64,000 bases of DNA from Amyelois transitella. Taxonomy: Eukaryota > Arthropoda > Insecta > Lepidoptera > Pyralidae. The translations under genes and the position numbers were made by a program. The notes under the pieces are model-generated. The model did not search any database. It was not told the origin of the DNA and was given only the letters and a program-made list of their open reading frames with translations. Positions 1-11,357 of this stretch are shown here, piece after piece (the first letter of the stretch is position 1; each line of letters starts with the position of its first letter). The stretch spans positions 79,501 to 143,500 of the forward strand of contig NC_083519.1 of NCBI RefSeq assembly GCF_032362555.1. Direction: 5' to 3'.

Positions 1-22
1 GCCCATGATTGGTGCTTATGTT

Positions 23-80
23 TCGTAGCAGTCGTAGTACTTGCTACGACCGCTACGATTCGTAGCAAATGCTACGATAC
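23..80. repeat. Cluster of CTACGA / TCGTAG motifs
   Basis: Six copies of CTACGA or its reverse complement TCGTAG (one or two slightly altered) lie within about 60 bases, in both orientations. The same motif clusters again near 32.89 kb and 38.19 kb. Motifs of this kind can pair with each other, so the array could fold. It may be a minisatellite or part of a dispersed element; no coding potential is seen. Confidence 0.5.
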
Positions 81-544
81 TAATATGTTTCCCTCCTAGA
101 TTGATGAAGATTGACGTAAGTGACTAGCGTGCGTATGCGTATTCAATTTTAGAGAAATAAAACGTTTTATGTGTATAATGATAAAACGGTAGCGAAAAAA
201 TCTGCACATTCATTAACATAATGGCCTTGTACAATATGCGGAAATTTTTGTGTTTTCTATAGTCTACATAGAGAATGGTGTATTGAGGCCAAAGTCAGCA
301 ATATCACGTAAGGTGTGAGCAATCTAACTTGGGACGCGGGCCGCAGACCGCCAACTTCGATAGCGCGTATAAATTTGCCATTGCGTCATTGTGATTGTTC
401 AAATAATCATACTTAAATGAAGTTTTTGGAAAGGTCATTTTCTTGTTGATGTTCATTACATACCTCTATGTATCATTGTTTTATTTATTGCGAGGTAGAC
501 AGCGCCAATTACTACATATTATAAAGTCTCCCTATTTTCTGTCT

Positions 545-680
545 ATATGTATGCGCTAATCTCGGCAAGTAGTGAACGGATTTTGATCCTGTTTAAAATT
601 AAAGAAAGAGAGTTTTCTGAGTATGGTTTATATCTATAAATACTAGTTACCCGTGCGAAGCCAGGGCGGTTTAAATAAGT
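545..680. repeat. Fragment of a dispersed repeat (GTGCGAAGCC end)
   Basis: The stretch contains the phrases GAACGGATTTTGAT and ACCCGTGCGAAGCC. Similar phrases (ACTGAACCGATTTTGA and GAGCGAAGCCCCGC) occur near 38.05-38.16 kb. Such pairs are typical of old, abundant lepidopteran transposon remnants. The element type cannot be assigned from the fragment. Confidence 0.4.
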
Positions 681-924
681 TAAGTACGTGTGATGTGCGG
701 GTGCCCAAGAGAATCAGGTAGTGTAGTGTTGTTGTGATTGTTATTTTATCAGATTTATTATATATATATATATAATAATTTTTTGAGAAATAGTTGCATA
801 TTACATATGGATTTTTTAATAATATTGAAAAACATTTACTATATTATCTAATGTTCTTCGAGTCTTGCGCCTATAGTTATGCCTCTAAACGGCTCTTAAA
901 GGATAGTGGCGAGGATAACGACTT

Positions 925-1175
925 CGAGGTGTGAATCCGGGGCATTCATTGCTGCGAGCAACTCGGCTATTGGATGCTCGTCCGCCGCGGCCGGCGCGCC
1001 CGCTGCTGGAGCACGCGGCTCAGCAGCCACCAGGCCGCCTCCCAGTCACCAAGGCGAGCTCACCTCCTAAGCCCCGCGTCTGACTGCCCACACTTAGTGC
1101 AAAAAATTCCATTGCCGGCCGTAAAGTTGGTTAATCTGTTAATCCGAGACGGACGGGCGCGGACTCGAGGGCTAT
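925..1175. other. GC-rich island, non-coding
   Basis: About 250 bases of clearly higher G+C content than the surrounding AT-rich DNA. It ends in a mixed block containing GGTTAATCTG next to GCCGGCCG. A 68-codon open frame runs through it but has no recognisable protein features and is probably a by-product of the high GC. It is one of roughly thirty such islands in the window. Confidence 0.35.
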
Positions 1176-1522
1176 TGTAAAAAGAAGACTTAGTTATTTG
1201 GAATAGATTGTACTTTCCTTTGCATCATTGGGAATTACGAAAAACCTCTCTTATTGTTCCTCTACAGTATGTAGAGATCCAAGGTATGAATTTGTTAGCT
1301 TTGTATGCCTATTATTTTGTTTTTAACGAATACATTTGTTTTATAAACTTATAGCAAAATTCTCACTCATATCTTGTCAATAGCATGCTTCACAATAACC
1401 CTGCGGTGGCTATCACTAGCCCTCGCTCCCGCTCCGCACGTCGAATCACTCTATTACTGTAATTAAGGTCTATTCACAACACACGTTCGCGCCAGACTCC
1501 CCGCAGACTATCGCCAGTACGA

Positions 1523-1605
1523 GTATTTATTTATCCTTTATTGTAACATTTACAATTTGTAAAGTACAATAGGCGGACTTTATGTTGCATCAATTAAGAA
1601 TATCA
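1523..1605 (-). repeat. LINE 3'-tail fragment
   Basis: An ATTT-rich start is followed by TTTATTGTAA, AAAGTACAAT and AGGCGGACTTTATG. This matches the layout of the 3' untranslated end of the LINE at 18.0-21.3 kb (TTCATTGCAC ... GGCGGACTTAATG). It is read as a severely 5'-truncated insertion in the minus orientation. Confidence 0.45.
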
Positions 1606-3913
1606 CATTCACCTTCTAAGAATAGAGTTTAACTAGTACTTGCTGGTATTAGAAAGTAAATGTAGAAAAAGTATGTGTATATAAACCAAAAATGTACAAT
1701 TTTTTAAAATAATTTCCCTATTACTTACATAAAGCTTTTTTCATGGACAGTAAAGAAAGTAAAGGAAAGGTGACGTCAAGAATAACCAAAAACTTGTATG
1801 ATGAAAGTGACTGAAGAAAAATAACGATACACAAAAGTACCTACGACGTTGAGTGTATTCAGGAATCGTGGCAAGTGGAAGATGTACCGCTTAGTCGCGA
1901 TAATATGCTATTGGCAAAATATCATAATGAGCAGGACATTATCCTCCGCTTAACAGTTCGGGAAAGAGGAGAGAACGTATGTATGGTGTTCAGAAATAGC
2001 CAGTAGTTGAGCAGCGGCCACTCGCGCCACGCACGGCCACACAGACCAACACGCAGGCTGTGGACATAATCTATTACTCGCGCCGCCGGGTTTGCTTGCT
2101 AATTAATGACTAGTTGGATGGTGCAAACAGGTGAACAGATTTACTTCAATCTGAAAGTTTACCAAATCAGGTAGCTTACTTTATGCAATACCTACAGGTG
2201 TTTTTGTATTTACCTACATATTATCACATTTATATCTCTTGCGTATTTTTTCTTATTTTATCACATAAGCAAAAGACCTGCATTTTGCCTTGAGGATGCG
2301 GGAAAACTAGTTCAAATATGAGGTGCAAAATAAGCAAGGACATACCTACAAAAAAAATTATGTTGCAAAGTAGTTCAACACCTATTATGAACGTATGTAA
2401 GAACTGACAGAGGGTTCTTGCAGGCAAGGGCGCGCCGGTGACGCAGTGGCCGCCCCGCCGCTGCATCACTCCATTAGCATAACGTCTTCAAAGCCGGAAC
2501 CCCGCGCCGCGCCCCGGGCCCGTAATTGCTTTATAGTGCGATAAACACTCGTTTGTACTCGTTCTCACGTGTGAACTATTAATTTAATACCGTTGGTACA
2601 TGTTAATAGATTTCGTGTAAGGCGGCGTTGCGAACAGTTGCTGGTTTATTCAGCTTTCCATTTACTTAAATCATCTCATCTTTGTCCTTATAGAGAGATC
2701 CAATAGTCTCGAATGATTCGAAGCCCTCGTTTAGTTGGAAAGTTTAATGATGGGATTGAGAATGAGACAGCTTCTAACCCATCGGTTAAAAGAACAATCT
2801 CAAGTTTACATGCTTTTGATCTGAAAGATGTCATGCATCACGCATTTAGGGTGTACGAAAGGATATACATATGTATATATAAAATGTATTGTGAAATATG
2901 ACGGAAATGGATATAATGTTTATGTCAAAGATTGATTTGGGGTATTTGAGGACGTCGGAATGGTTCTTTTGGTTGGATAAACTATGCTGTAAATTATACT
3001 TTGTTATCTTATTTTTGTCTAAACTAACTCAAATTTTGTAACGATTATCAGGTAGCGATTGGGACAAATAAATATATATAATATTTTTCTTCTCAGACTA
3101 TTTTTTTATTATAGAACGACAGCGTATATACTGATAATAGTGTATCAATGCTTCAAAAAAATTATATCACATATAATTTATAATTTAACAAAATCTCCCA
3201 ATTAAATTAATATACCAGTGATATTTTTTAAGCGCATTAAATCTCCCATTGTAAAGTTACTTCGATTTACTGTCAACTGGTTTAATAATGTGACGAGTTT
3301 ATCGCAGTCAATAAAGGTGGCGTTGCGGCGACGGTAAGTTGCGGAGGAGTTGCCGGCGGCGGCGACGCGATAGCTGTCGGAAGCGCCGGCCAACTCCATC
3401 AAGTTGATATTTTTGCGTGCTACGTGTCGTGTGGTTGTGTTGGTAGCAAAGGTCGCCTGGGCATAGTATAGATGGGTAGTAGTACATTAACATAATGCTG
3501 TAAAACATTTCACGAAACGGATACCATCGAAAAAGAACAAAAACAAAAAAGAGCAAAACGAAATCACGTTCATACAATGAGCTTTTTAGTGTTTTTTTAA
3601 TGATTCATTTTCTGACCAAAGTAGCTGAACTGTGTTTCAGGTTAAGTGATCAATTTGTATTGTTATTGATATAGAGCAAGCTCGGCCCGTCGCCGCTCCG
3701 CGTGGCGGGGCGCTGAGCGTCACATAAACCTTTATTGTTCTTCTTTGCGCTTGGCATCTCATGTAAATGGTCTTAGGTGGTCCGCACATTTACGTGGAGT
3801 TTTTACCGGCCTTGGCTTATGCTGAATCATTATGCTAACTTTTACTTATTTCATGACAATTTGTTTTTATTATAAGATTAATTAATAATTGTAATACAAA
3901 ATATCTATGCATA
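1606..3913. other. Intergenic region, no gene seen
   Basis: AT-rich DNA without a supportable gene. Around 1855-1885 there is a short relic (ATCGTGGCAAGTGGAA) of the RTE 3' end. GC-rich islands lie at about 1990-2110 (ending TAATTAATGAC), 2415-2545 (including GTAATTGCTTTATAG), 3320-3400 and 3670-3725. The AT-core homeodomain-like sites inside GC-rich DNA resemble insect enhancers, but this is inference only. Confidence 0.35.
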
Positions 3914-4205
3914 GACACATATAAATCCCGCTCTTTTCTGAAAGGGTAGGCAGAGACCATATCTTTCTATTATCCACAATCCCTGCATACTTCTTCGCTT
4001 CTCACAGTCATAAATCTCTTCATCTCTTTGGTTTCGCGTACTCTAGACCTGACATTTTGCTAGAACGTCACCGATTTCATCAAGGTATGTTTCGTCTAGG
4101 CCTTCCCACTCCAACGATTTCATTAACACTCCTTTTGTATATTTCTTAGTCAACCTGCTTTCATCCATCCTCTCGACATGACCAAACCATTGCCCAATTA
4201 CAATC
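3914..4205 (-). mobile_element. 3' end of an RTE-type LINE (C-terminal ORF relic plus 3' UTR)
   Basis: Read on the minus strand from about 4200 downwards, the sequence encodes a degenerate C-terminus containing WFGHVERMDESRLTK, followed by a stop near the phrase LAKCQV. The WFGHVERM signature is characteristic of the C-terminal part of the endonuclease/reverse transcriptases that are abundant in moth genomes. After the stop come the 3' UTR block (GTATGCAGGGATTGTGG) and the CCTTTCAGAAAAGAG motif. This is the longest copy in the window and it identifies the shorter copies at 10.3, 43.0 and 49.8 kb as ends of the same LINE family. It is inactive: 5'-truncated. Confidence 0.6.
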
Positions 4206-4685
4206 TTCTTTCACATCACAACAATCGCTAATTACGCTGCTATTAGATTCAGTAAATACATGCATGCTTCAGCTTTAAGCTAAGGCACTACAATTATATT
4301 AAAATATGTTCAGAAACTCTGATTGATATTCTAACAATCCAAATCGTGTTACAAATCTATCATTTGACTCGGCACGTCGCCGTCAATGTTCGGTCGGTCT
4401 GAAGTTTCAACGGCCCATGGAATTATTTTTGATGCCTGCTTGAAACACGACTCTCTGACTCCATGAATTATAATTTCCTTGGAACAGTTGGGGCACTCTA
4501 CAGCTTTTTAATTCCAGTTTGTTGTTGTTGCAGACCAGAATTGTTTTTATGATGAGACAGCAAACGATAAAATTTTCTTGCGATTGTGGCATTTAACTTC
4601 GTGTCAGCATTTTTTGAACCCGTCTTAACCCCAACTAATAAAACATTCATTGGTATTTTTAATGAAGCCATTTTAATTATACGAA

Positions 4686-4905
4686 CAAAGGGTTATTTTG
4701 TCCCGCGGCGAGTAAAAAAAGCAATTAATGTAATGGCGGAGATATCCCGTAATCGGCCGGGCGCGGGTCGGCGCGCGGCGCGGAAAAATGCCAATTATGC
4801 AAATTGCTGGTATTAATGGTATTGGTGCGATTTGTCACAGCCTTTCACTTTTATTATGAGGTGAATGATTGTCTTCTGTCGCGCGCGGGCCTTCTTCGTA
4901 TTTAA
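4686..4905. promoter_or_regulatory. GC-rich island with a POU octamer, possible enhancer
   Basis: A CG-dense core (around 4750-4785) is flanked by AATTAATGTAATGGC and by ATGCAAAT at 4797-4804, the classical POU-domain octamer. No coding frame is convincing. Mixed CG blocks and AT-rich homeodomain/POU sites resemble insect regulatory elements. Function is inferred, not shown. Confidence 0.25.
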
Positions 4906-7900
4906 TCAAAAAAAGGAAGGCGAGAGTCCACCTATGACGCTAATTTGTTTTGTTTTTATACAAACTTGAACGTGTCTGCCGCAAATATTTTAATTTTTTT
5001 CAGTTTAAAAGAATACTTTGTAAATTTTTTTTCATCATCATGAAAAACGCTACTTAGTATCAGTTTGATTTACTGTTTTAGCTAATTAACTTGAAAAAGT
5101 TACAGCTTGTACTTTTTTCCATAATATATTTTGGTAGAAGAGGAGTTGTTGGTAGATTAGCAATTTATTTCAGAAATAAACCATACCATTACTGCGCGGC
5201 GTCCGGCGCGGGCCGGCGATGGCACACGGCAGCCGTGCACAAACCCGGCTAACATCCGGTCGCCAATACATAAAGCGATTGAGTACAAATATATATACCA
5301 ATCTTTGTGCATGTTTTTAGAGCCGTGGAACACAACGGCATTTAAATGTTATATGGGAGTTTATTCTAGAGCGTCATTTCTAGGGAAGAGCATGGAGTCC
5401 ACCTCAAAGATAAGCGACTCTTGTCCGACCTCTTTATGAGCCTGATCATGTTTATTGAAGTAGGTGCTCATTGCCTTAGTTGGCAATTACCACAACAATG
5501 AGAAAGAGATCAAATGTTAATATAAAGGGTCATATCTGTTATTTCGTTATTTGGCGTGCGAGCAGCGGAATGCGCGCAAAATGTAAATCAGGCCGATAAT
5601 TGTTTCCGCGGCGCAAACAATTAGCTGCCCTATATTTGCATTGTGACGTCGCGGTACTGGTACCGGTAACGGGGCAGGCACAACTTTGTTAGTTCCCTCG
5701 CAGGCTGCTTTCAATGTTTAACCATTTAACAATTTTATATTAATTAAAAGAACATTATTGATGACTAAATTTTTGAAAAAGTCCAGCTACCTAATACTCA
5801 ATATTCACAATTGTAAAGATGAGAGCGGCTCCAAAAGCACTGGTTCTCCGGCAATCGTCATGACGTCACAAAACTCGGTCGTTTGAGAATTAGCCGCCTG
5901 CCGCGAGACGCAACAGTTAATAGCCAAACCCAACTATTTCAAACTCTATCCCAACACAATAAAGTTTGAATTAACAAGTAGGTATCCCTGGTTCCTCGCA
6001 AGGATTATCTGGAGTGGGACGTCATCTCAGAAGTTAGGTTTAATTAAAGTTGTCAGTCGGCGGGCGCTCTTAAAGTCTCCGATTCCTAGTTAGCGATTCA
6101 GAAACTATTTGCATTCGGTGTATCGTTGCCCGGCTAGATTACGTCTAGTACCTACTATATCTTCTATGAATACATTTCTGCCGTGAATTTTCTTCTGCAG
6201 TAAACTTACCGAAGAAGGTACTTACCATTGTCTCCTTTTTTAGAAATTCACACAAGACCGGAGCCTCGGGCCAACGCTAAAAATTTAATAAAAATCATTA
6301 ATGTATTAAACATACTCACGTACAATCAATTGCTGCTATAATACTCGTATATTTCGTATGTCTCGGCGACGATGCGCTGTCGGCGTGTTCAGCGCGGCGT
6401 GCGCCCGCGCTCTTACTCGCGGCGAGAGCGCCGCTAAAACGAGCTGAAATGTTGCCTGCTGTTCTGCGATCTCTATACTGTTTTTATTAAAGCTATTGTT
6501 CATTCGACGTGTAAAAGCGGTAGTCAAAAGTTACGATGCTTGAATATAAAAGTGTGTCGCGTGGGATGGCACGCCGGCCGCATGCGGTGGAACGCATACA
6601 TGGTCGGCGATGAATGAATCTTTTCTCGGTTATCTATATTAGTCATTAAAAATAAAAACATCGTGAGATAACCTGCACAATCAGGCAAGTGGATGTATGT
6701 GATGGAAATGGATGTGGATGATCTATAATACACTATGGGTTAGGTTTTAGGTCAGACGGTAGATACTTCGTGTAAAACCAAACTTAATCTGTCACTATAA
6801 CTAATCTCAAGTTCATCACTCAGCTATATACAGCGTGGCCTTTCTAGTCTTATCGGGGTTTTTATTTGGTTCTGTATATATGAGGCATATATGTATACTT
6901 AATAATGTAAATGTATGAGTAGAGAGAACAAACAAATATATTGCGAAGGAGGAATTATTCTGGTAACACGCATTAAAACCACCATACTTTGGTGTTACCA
7001 GTGACGGCACTACCTCGACAGTCAGTGCATCCGGTGTTTGTGGATTCTTTATTTTTTAGTGTCGGGAGCACTGTTCTGTGCCTTGGATTTTCCAATGATA
7101 TCAAAGATAAAATTCATAGTCCACTAAATGTGAACCTACAGTATAATCAGTAATGATAAGAATGAATAATTGAGATAAATTATAGCGATTAAAAATTTCT
7201 TTGAAATAATTTTATGTAGCAATTTCCTTATGAACTATTGTTACTGTTTCTCAATACCCACGTCCACAACACAACACTTGAGTGTAGCGGGTCCGTCTGC
7301 GGAAATCGAAAATCTCGCTAATGATCGTCAATTATAGGAAATCGTTTTTAAGTGCAGCATACATGCTAAATTCAAATACTAAACCCAGCGGTTAGGGCTG
7401 TACGTTGACACTATGTCAGGCAATCATTCAGTCAGTGACTCTTTTATGTGTTTAGATATTTAAATTTTATGATTATTTGGTTTTGATGATTATTGGAATT
7501 TATAATAAAATTTTGAATAGATTAGTGGAATTAAAGAGCGGCCTTTCTAAAAGTAATCAATCAACGTTGTAATGATGATAGACGCTGCGCGGTGCGAATT
7601 ATCCATGGGATCAATTATGATCATTGTCGGCGATTAGAGCGCCATCTTGCGACATTAATCCGGAGTGTGACGTCTCGGGGAAGCTGCGATTGTTACGTCA
7701 TTAGGTGCGCGTCGCGTCGCTTAGGTGATAGCCACAAACAGGAATACCTGCATGTACTGCATGGTACGGAATGCACTTTCGATAACTTTTCGGTTAAGTA
7801 CTTGGTCATCGTCTGGTATTTTTTCACCAATTTGTTTATGCTTTTTTTAGGACATCGATCTTACTAGGTCACGACTTAAAATTACAGCTAGAAAATACGA

Positions 7901-8699
7901 CCACGTGTTGTTATTTTATCTTATATTCTTTAATCACCGTAAGTACAGCTTCAAATGGGAAATCCACTTAATTTGGGAGCAAGGGCGTGCCCCGTCAAGA
8001 TGAGTCAAGTGTCCCCGTCAAAGTCACTTTTCTCTTAAGGTTATTATTTCAGTTATTTCAGATAACTCCAAATAAATACTCTCATAAAATTTACCGTTAT
8101 TAGCTGACTATGAGTTACTGTACTGCTCGGTGACTACTTACGATTCAAACTATTATGTAATGTTATATAATCTGTGACATTAGGCTCATTACACACATAC
8201 GCGTCGCTTAAATTCGTATTAGAGGGGCGAGCGTCGCAAGCGCGGGGCGGGGCGGGGACAACCGCTAATGTGGGTCGAGCGGATTTACATATAATTGGCA
8301 ACGAGACATTAGCCCCTGATGATGGCGCTAGCTTAAACAATATCACGCATTTTTTTATTCCATAAAAACTAGTGTAGTAGCCAGGTTTTAACACAATTTG
8401 ATTATACACTAACTGTTCCTCTGTTCAGACAGTTAAGGAATATTTTTTATATCGCATAACCTGTTACTTTACCAGTACTTTTGTCGGATAAGTGTCTTCG
8501 GTAAAATAGATTTTTACATTACTGTTTACTGCGTTAAAAATATACAAATATCATCTTCACATTTAAGTATGTGCTGATGAGAGATCTCAATATCATCCAT
8601 GACAAAGGTAACTACGGCAACACTATTACAATACGATAACGAGAATCATGATATCTATTGATGTCAGTCGCCATAAGCTCCTTAGATAAGGTGTTCCTT
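4906..8699. other. Intergenic region with several GC-rich islands
   Basis: No supportable gene. GC-rich islands lie at 5195-5285, 5550-5700 (with ATTTGCAT at 5634-5641) and 6365-6435. A further ATTTGCAT sits at 6107-6114. About 6725-6785 carries a short fragment (ATACTTCGTGTAAAACC) related to the repeat at 14.03 and 34.23 kb. The many short open frames lack start context, splice context or recognisable motifs. Confidence 0.35.
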
Positions 8700-8945
8700 A
8701 TAGCCACCACCGCCCACGTAAGCGCTCGGCCCTTGTAAATTAGCAGGATGCGATGTGATAGGAACAATCGGAATAATTTGCATGAGATCGGTCGGAGAGC
8801 GGGGGCGGGGGCGGGGGCGGGAAGAGGATTTTTCTTATTTTCGGCGGTAATTCCCGCGCCCTTTTAAATCTGGCTGATCCCCGTCGAGCCTAAATTACCG
8901 GCCCCCATGCATACGAATGGCTCGCTTTGAGCTGATGACGTGCTA
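8700..8945. promoter_or_regulatory. GC-rich island with octamer and G-quadruplex motif
   Basis: The island contains ATTTGCAT at 8776-8783 and then four G-runs separated by single C bases at 8801-8821, an ideal sequence for a G-quadruplex on the plus strand. Further on are AAATTACCGGCCCC and GAGCTGATGACGTG (an ATF/CREB-like TGACGT). It is likely a regulatory or structural DNA element rather than coding. No adjacent gene identifies a target. Confidence 0.3.
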
Positions 8946-9112
8946 AGGTAAACACCTACTTATAGTGAACTCATTTGTAATGATCTCATTTTGAGCGCTG
9001 TGAATTTGACGGCGATAGGTAATAGGCAATCTGTGTGGCTTTTAGACTTTTTCTATTTCTATCTAAAGTCGATACAGCTACTATATGAGCAATAAATAAA
9101 TAAATAAATATA

Positions 9113-9340
9113 TACGGGACAAATTACACAGATTGAGTTAGCCTCGAAGTAAGTTCGACACTTGTGTTACGAGATACTAACTCAACGATACTATATTTTA
9201 TAATAAATACTTATATAGATAAACATCCAAGACCCAGGCCAATCAGAAAAAGTTCTTTTCTCATCATGCCCTGGCCGGGATTCGAACCCGGGACCCCCGG
9301 TGTCACAGGCAAGCGTACTACCGCTGCGCCACAGAGGCCG
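9113..9340 (-). mobile_element. tRNA-derived SINE, full-length copy
   Basis: On the minus strand the element starts with a tRNA-like head. It has an A-box-like TGGCGCAGCGGTAGTACG and a B box GGTTCGAATCC, then a body (TTTTCTGATTGGCCTGGG, CGAACTTACTTCGAGGC-like) and a tail next to an AATA microsatellite (9091-9112). RNA polymerase III would transcribe it. Related copies lie at 24.5, 30.8, 32.1, 37.1 and 61.2 kb. The head is not a functional tRNA: the acceptor strands do not pair well and unrelated body sequence follows directly. Confidence 0.75.
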
Positions 9341-9342
9341 CA

Positions 9343-10269
9343 ATGTTATGAATTATTTCCTTATGTAATTTTTTATTAACCGTTGGCCATTTTGGCTATG
9401 GTATAAATTTATGGTTCTGTAATTTTTACTTAATACACTTGTTATCCTTGATAGAGAAGATGTAATTAAAATCAAAAGTCACAAAAGTTTATCAACTCTC
9501 TAGAGACAGCGGGCTGGCGAATAACTACTGGTTTGAAAAAGACGACCAAAAGGTTAAAGGACTTGGCCAAATTTTTAACTTACTTCAAAGGTTGTACGTT
9601 TGGAGTTCTTATTGACCATACACTCGCTAGCGTGAGTTGCGTCGCAGCTGCAGTCCGATCAATCGCCAGGGGGTCAAGTCTATGAAAATAGTGTATTTAT
9701 AGTGTGTCGATATAGTTTAAGTAAAATATTTGAGTTAAGGTGAGTTATAGTGCAGTAGTTTTAGCATTGTGTTAATTAGGTACTATTATGTTATAATTAT
9801 TTATTTAAACAAAAGAAGTGAACATCCCCTGTATTTTAAACAGGGGTCTGGAAAATATATTTACCAATAAAGTGCCGGCAAAGTCACAGTAGAATAGCTA
9901 GGTCGTTCGGCAGTCCGTATCATTGACGAGTGCAAAGGTTCAATATACGACTACATCTTCGGGAAAGGTTTAATATTATGTATGTATTTAATTTTACAGA
10001 CTTAGTACCCAGATCTTACGAGCTGCACCTGGTGGTCAGCTGACTTGTGACCCTCATACACTCATAGTTCGCCCGAACTAGCCACTTCAACTAATATACC
10101 ATTCTCACAAGGTTCTCGTTCAGTTCAATTTTTCTTGTTGAAAAATGCGACTTCATGCTTCGAAAAGGTACGAAGTGTTCCGTGTGCTTGACGGATTAAG
10201 AATATCTTAGATTAACTTTAGAATCTCTTTCGCGCACTTTCATCTAGTGCAAACTGATCTAGTGGTGAA
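9343..10269. other. Intergenic region, nothing recognised
   Basis: AT-rich sequence with no convincing reading frame, RNA gene or repeat copy that I can identify. Confidence 0.4.
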
Positions 10270-10425
10270 GATAGATGTGTCGGCAAAATGCCAGGTCAAG
10301 AGTATCCGAAATGTAAAAGAAGTAAAACAAGATGTAGAGATCGTGGCAAGTGGAAAGTTGTAATCACTGCCTACCCCTCCGGGGAAAAGGCATGATTTTA
10401 TGTGTGTATGTGTGTAATTTCTTAA
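10270..10425 (+). mobile_element. RTE-type LINE 3' end, truncated
   Basis: The copy carries the degenerate end of the LINE ORF (GCAAAATGCCAGGTCAAGAG, matching the relic before the stop in the 3.9-4.2 kb copy). It continues with GTAGAGATCGTGGCAAGTGG and CCTACCCCTCCGGGGAAAAG, and finishes with a GATTTTATGTGTGTATG tail. It is inserted about 0.9 kb downstream of the CYP6AE gene. Confidence 0.55.
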
Positions 10426-10429
10426 ATCT

Positions 10430-10509
10430 CTCAGAATGTATTTTATGACATTCATGGGAAAATATGGAGTGATTCTATTCCAAAGTGCCAGAAATCACAC
10501 GGCAATTAA
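10430..10509 (-). repeat. Fragment of the GGACCACTCC repeat family (family A)
   Basis: Contains GACATTCATGGGAAAATATG and GGAGTGATTCTATTCCAAAG followed by a CCACACGG-like end. These match the 5' part of the abundant family whose better copies lie at 31.05-31.32 and 60.10-60.37 kb. Only the 5' portion is present. Confidence 0.5.
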
Positions 10510-11357
10510 CACTTGATTGATAACCTGTCTGACATTTTCGGGTGTCTGGTAGAGTATACTTTAAGCATTAAAATTTCCTGTTTTTTAAGGCTCAATAAAC
10601 GTATTATAAAAGACAATATGTCTTGATATCTGTAAAGTACTATCTTGGTAATAGTCTGTAAGTCCCATTGCGATAAAAGATAGATGTCGTTCTGTCGTAT
10701 TATCTGATTGAAAACTTTGATTTATTTTATGATAATTGATAGAATTGGACACAGGTGGTGGCTCCAATGAATACGGTATTTCTCAATTCGATTGATTACC
10801 GTCTATCATTTACTTGTAGTTGCCTATTACTTTGTTTACGTATTTTTATAATTATTTTATTTTTAAATCCCAATCTTAAATTATAAATATACTTAAGTAG
10901 TCAACTTTTTGAATTGTGAATAAGGGTAATTAAAATTAATATTATGCACTTGTAGAAATCATTATATTTTTACTTATACATTCTTAAACTAACTGAGATC
11001 ACTCTAACATTAAATTAAATAATAATTTTATACATCCATAATAAATAATTAAAATTTAAGGTGCACTAGTGAGAGATGCTCCGAACAGAGTATGTTTTTC
11101 CTAAAGTGTCCAAGAAAACTTTAACTTTAAAGCTTCTTGACACAAATTCATTGACACTGTAACCTATCACAAAAAATAAGACTAGCCTACAATTCTAAAG
11201 GCCTTTGTATTGAACATATCTATTTAAAAAGGACACTCCTTATAGGCTACACAAAGCGTAGATACGGTTGTGTCTGAGTACTGTCAATTTATGTTTCTTA
11301 CAGAAATCTGACGAATTATTGAGATTTTTATAATACAAAATCCTGAAATAATAAGTT
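10510..11357. other. 3' flank of the minus-strand CYP6AE gene
   Basis: AT-rich sequence downstream of the P450 stop codon. On the minus strand an AATAAA lies at 10856-10861, about 500 bases after the stop, which could be the poly(A) signal; no closer perfect AATAAA was noticed. No other feature is recognised. Confidence 0.3.

Noticed and set aside
9270..9340. tRNA-like sequences with A and B boxes at 9.3, 31.0, 37.3 and 61.2 kb
   Set aside because: They are the heads of a dispersed SINE: the same body and tail follow each time and the acceptor strands do not pair properly, so they are not tRNA genes.
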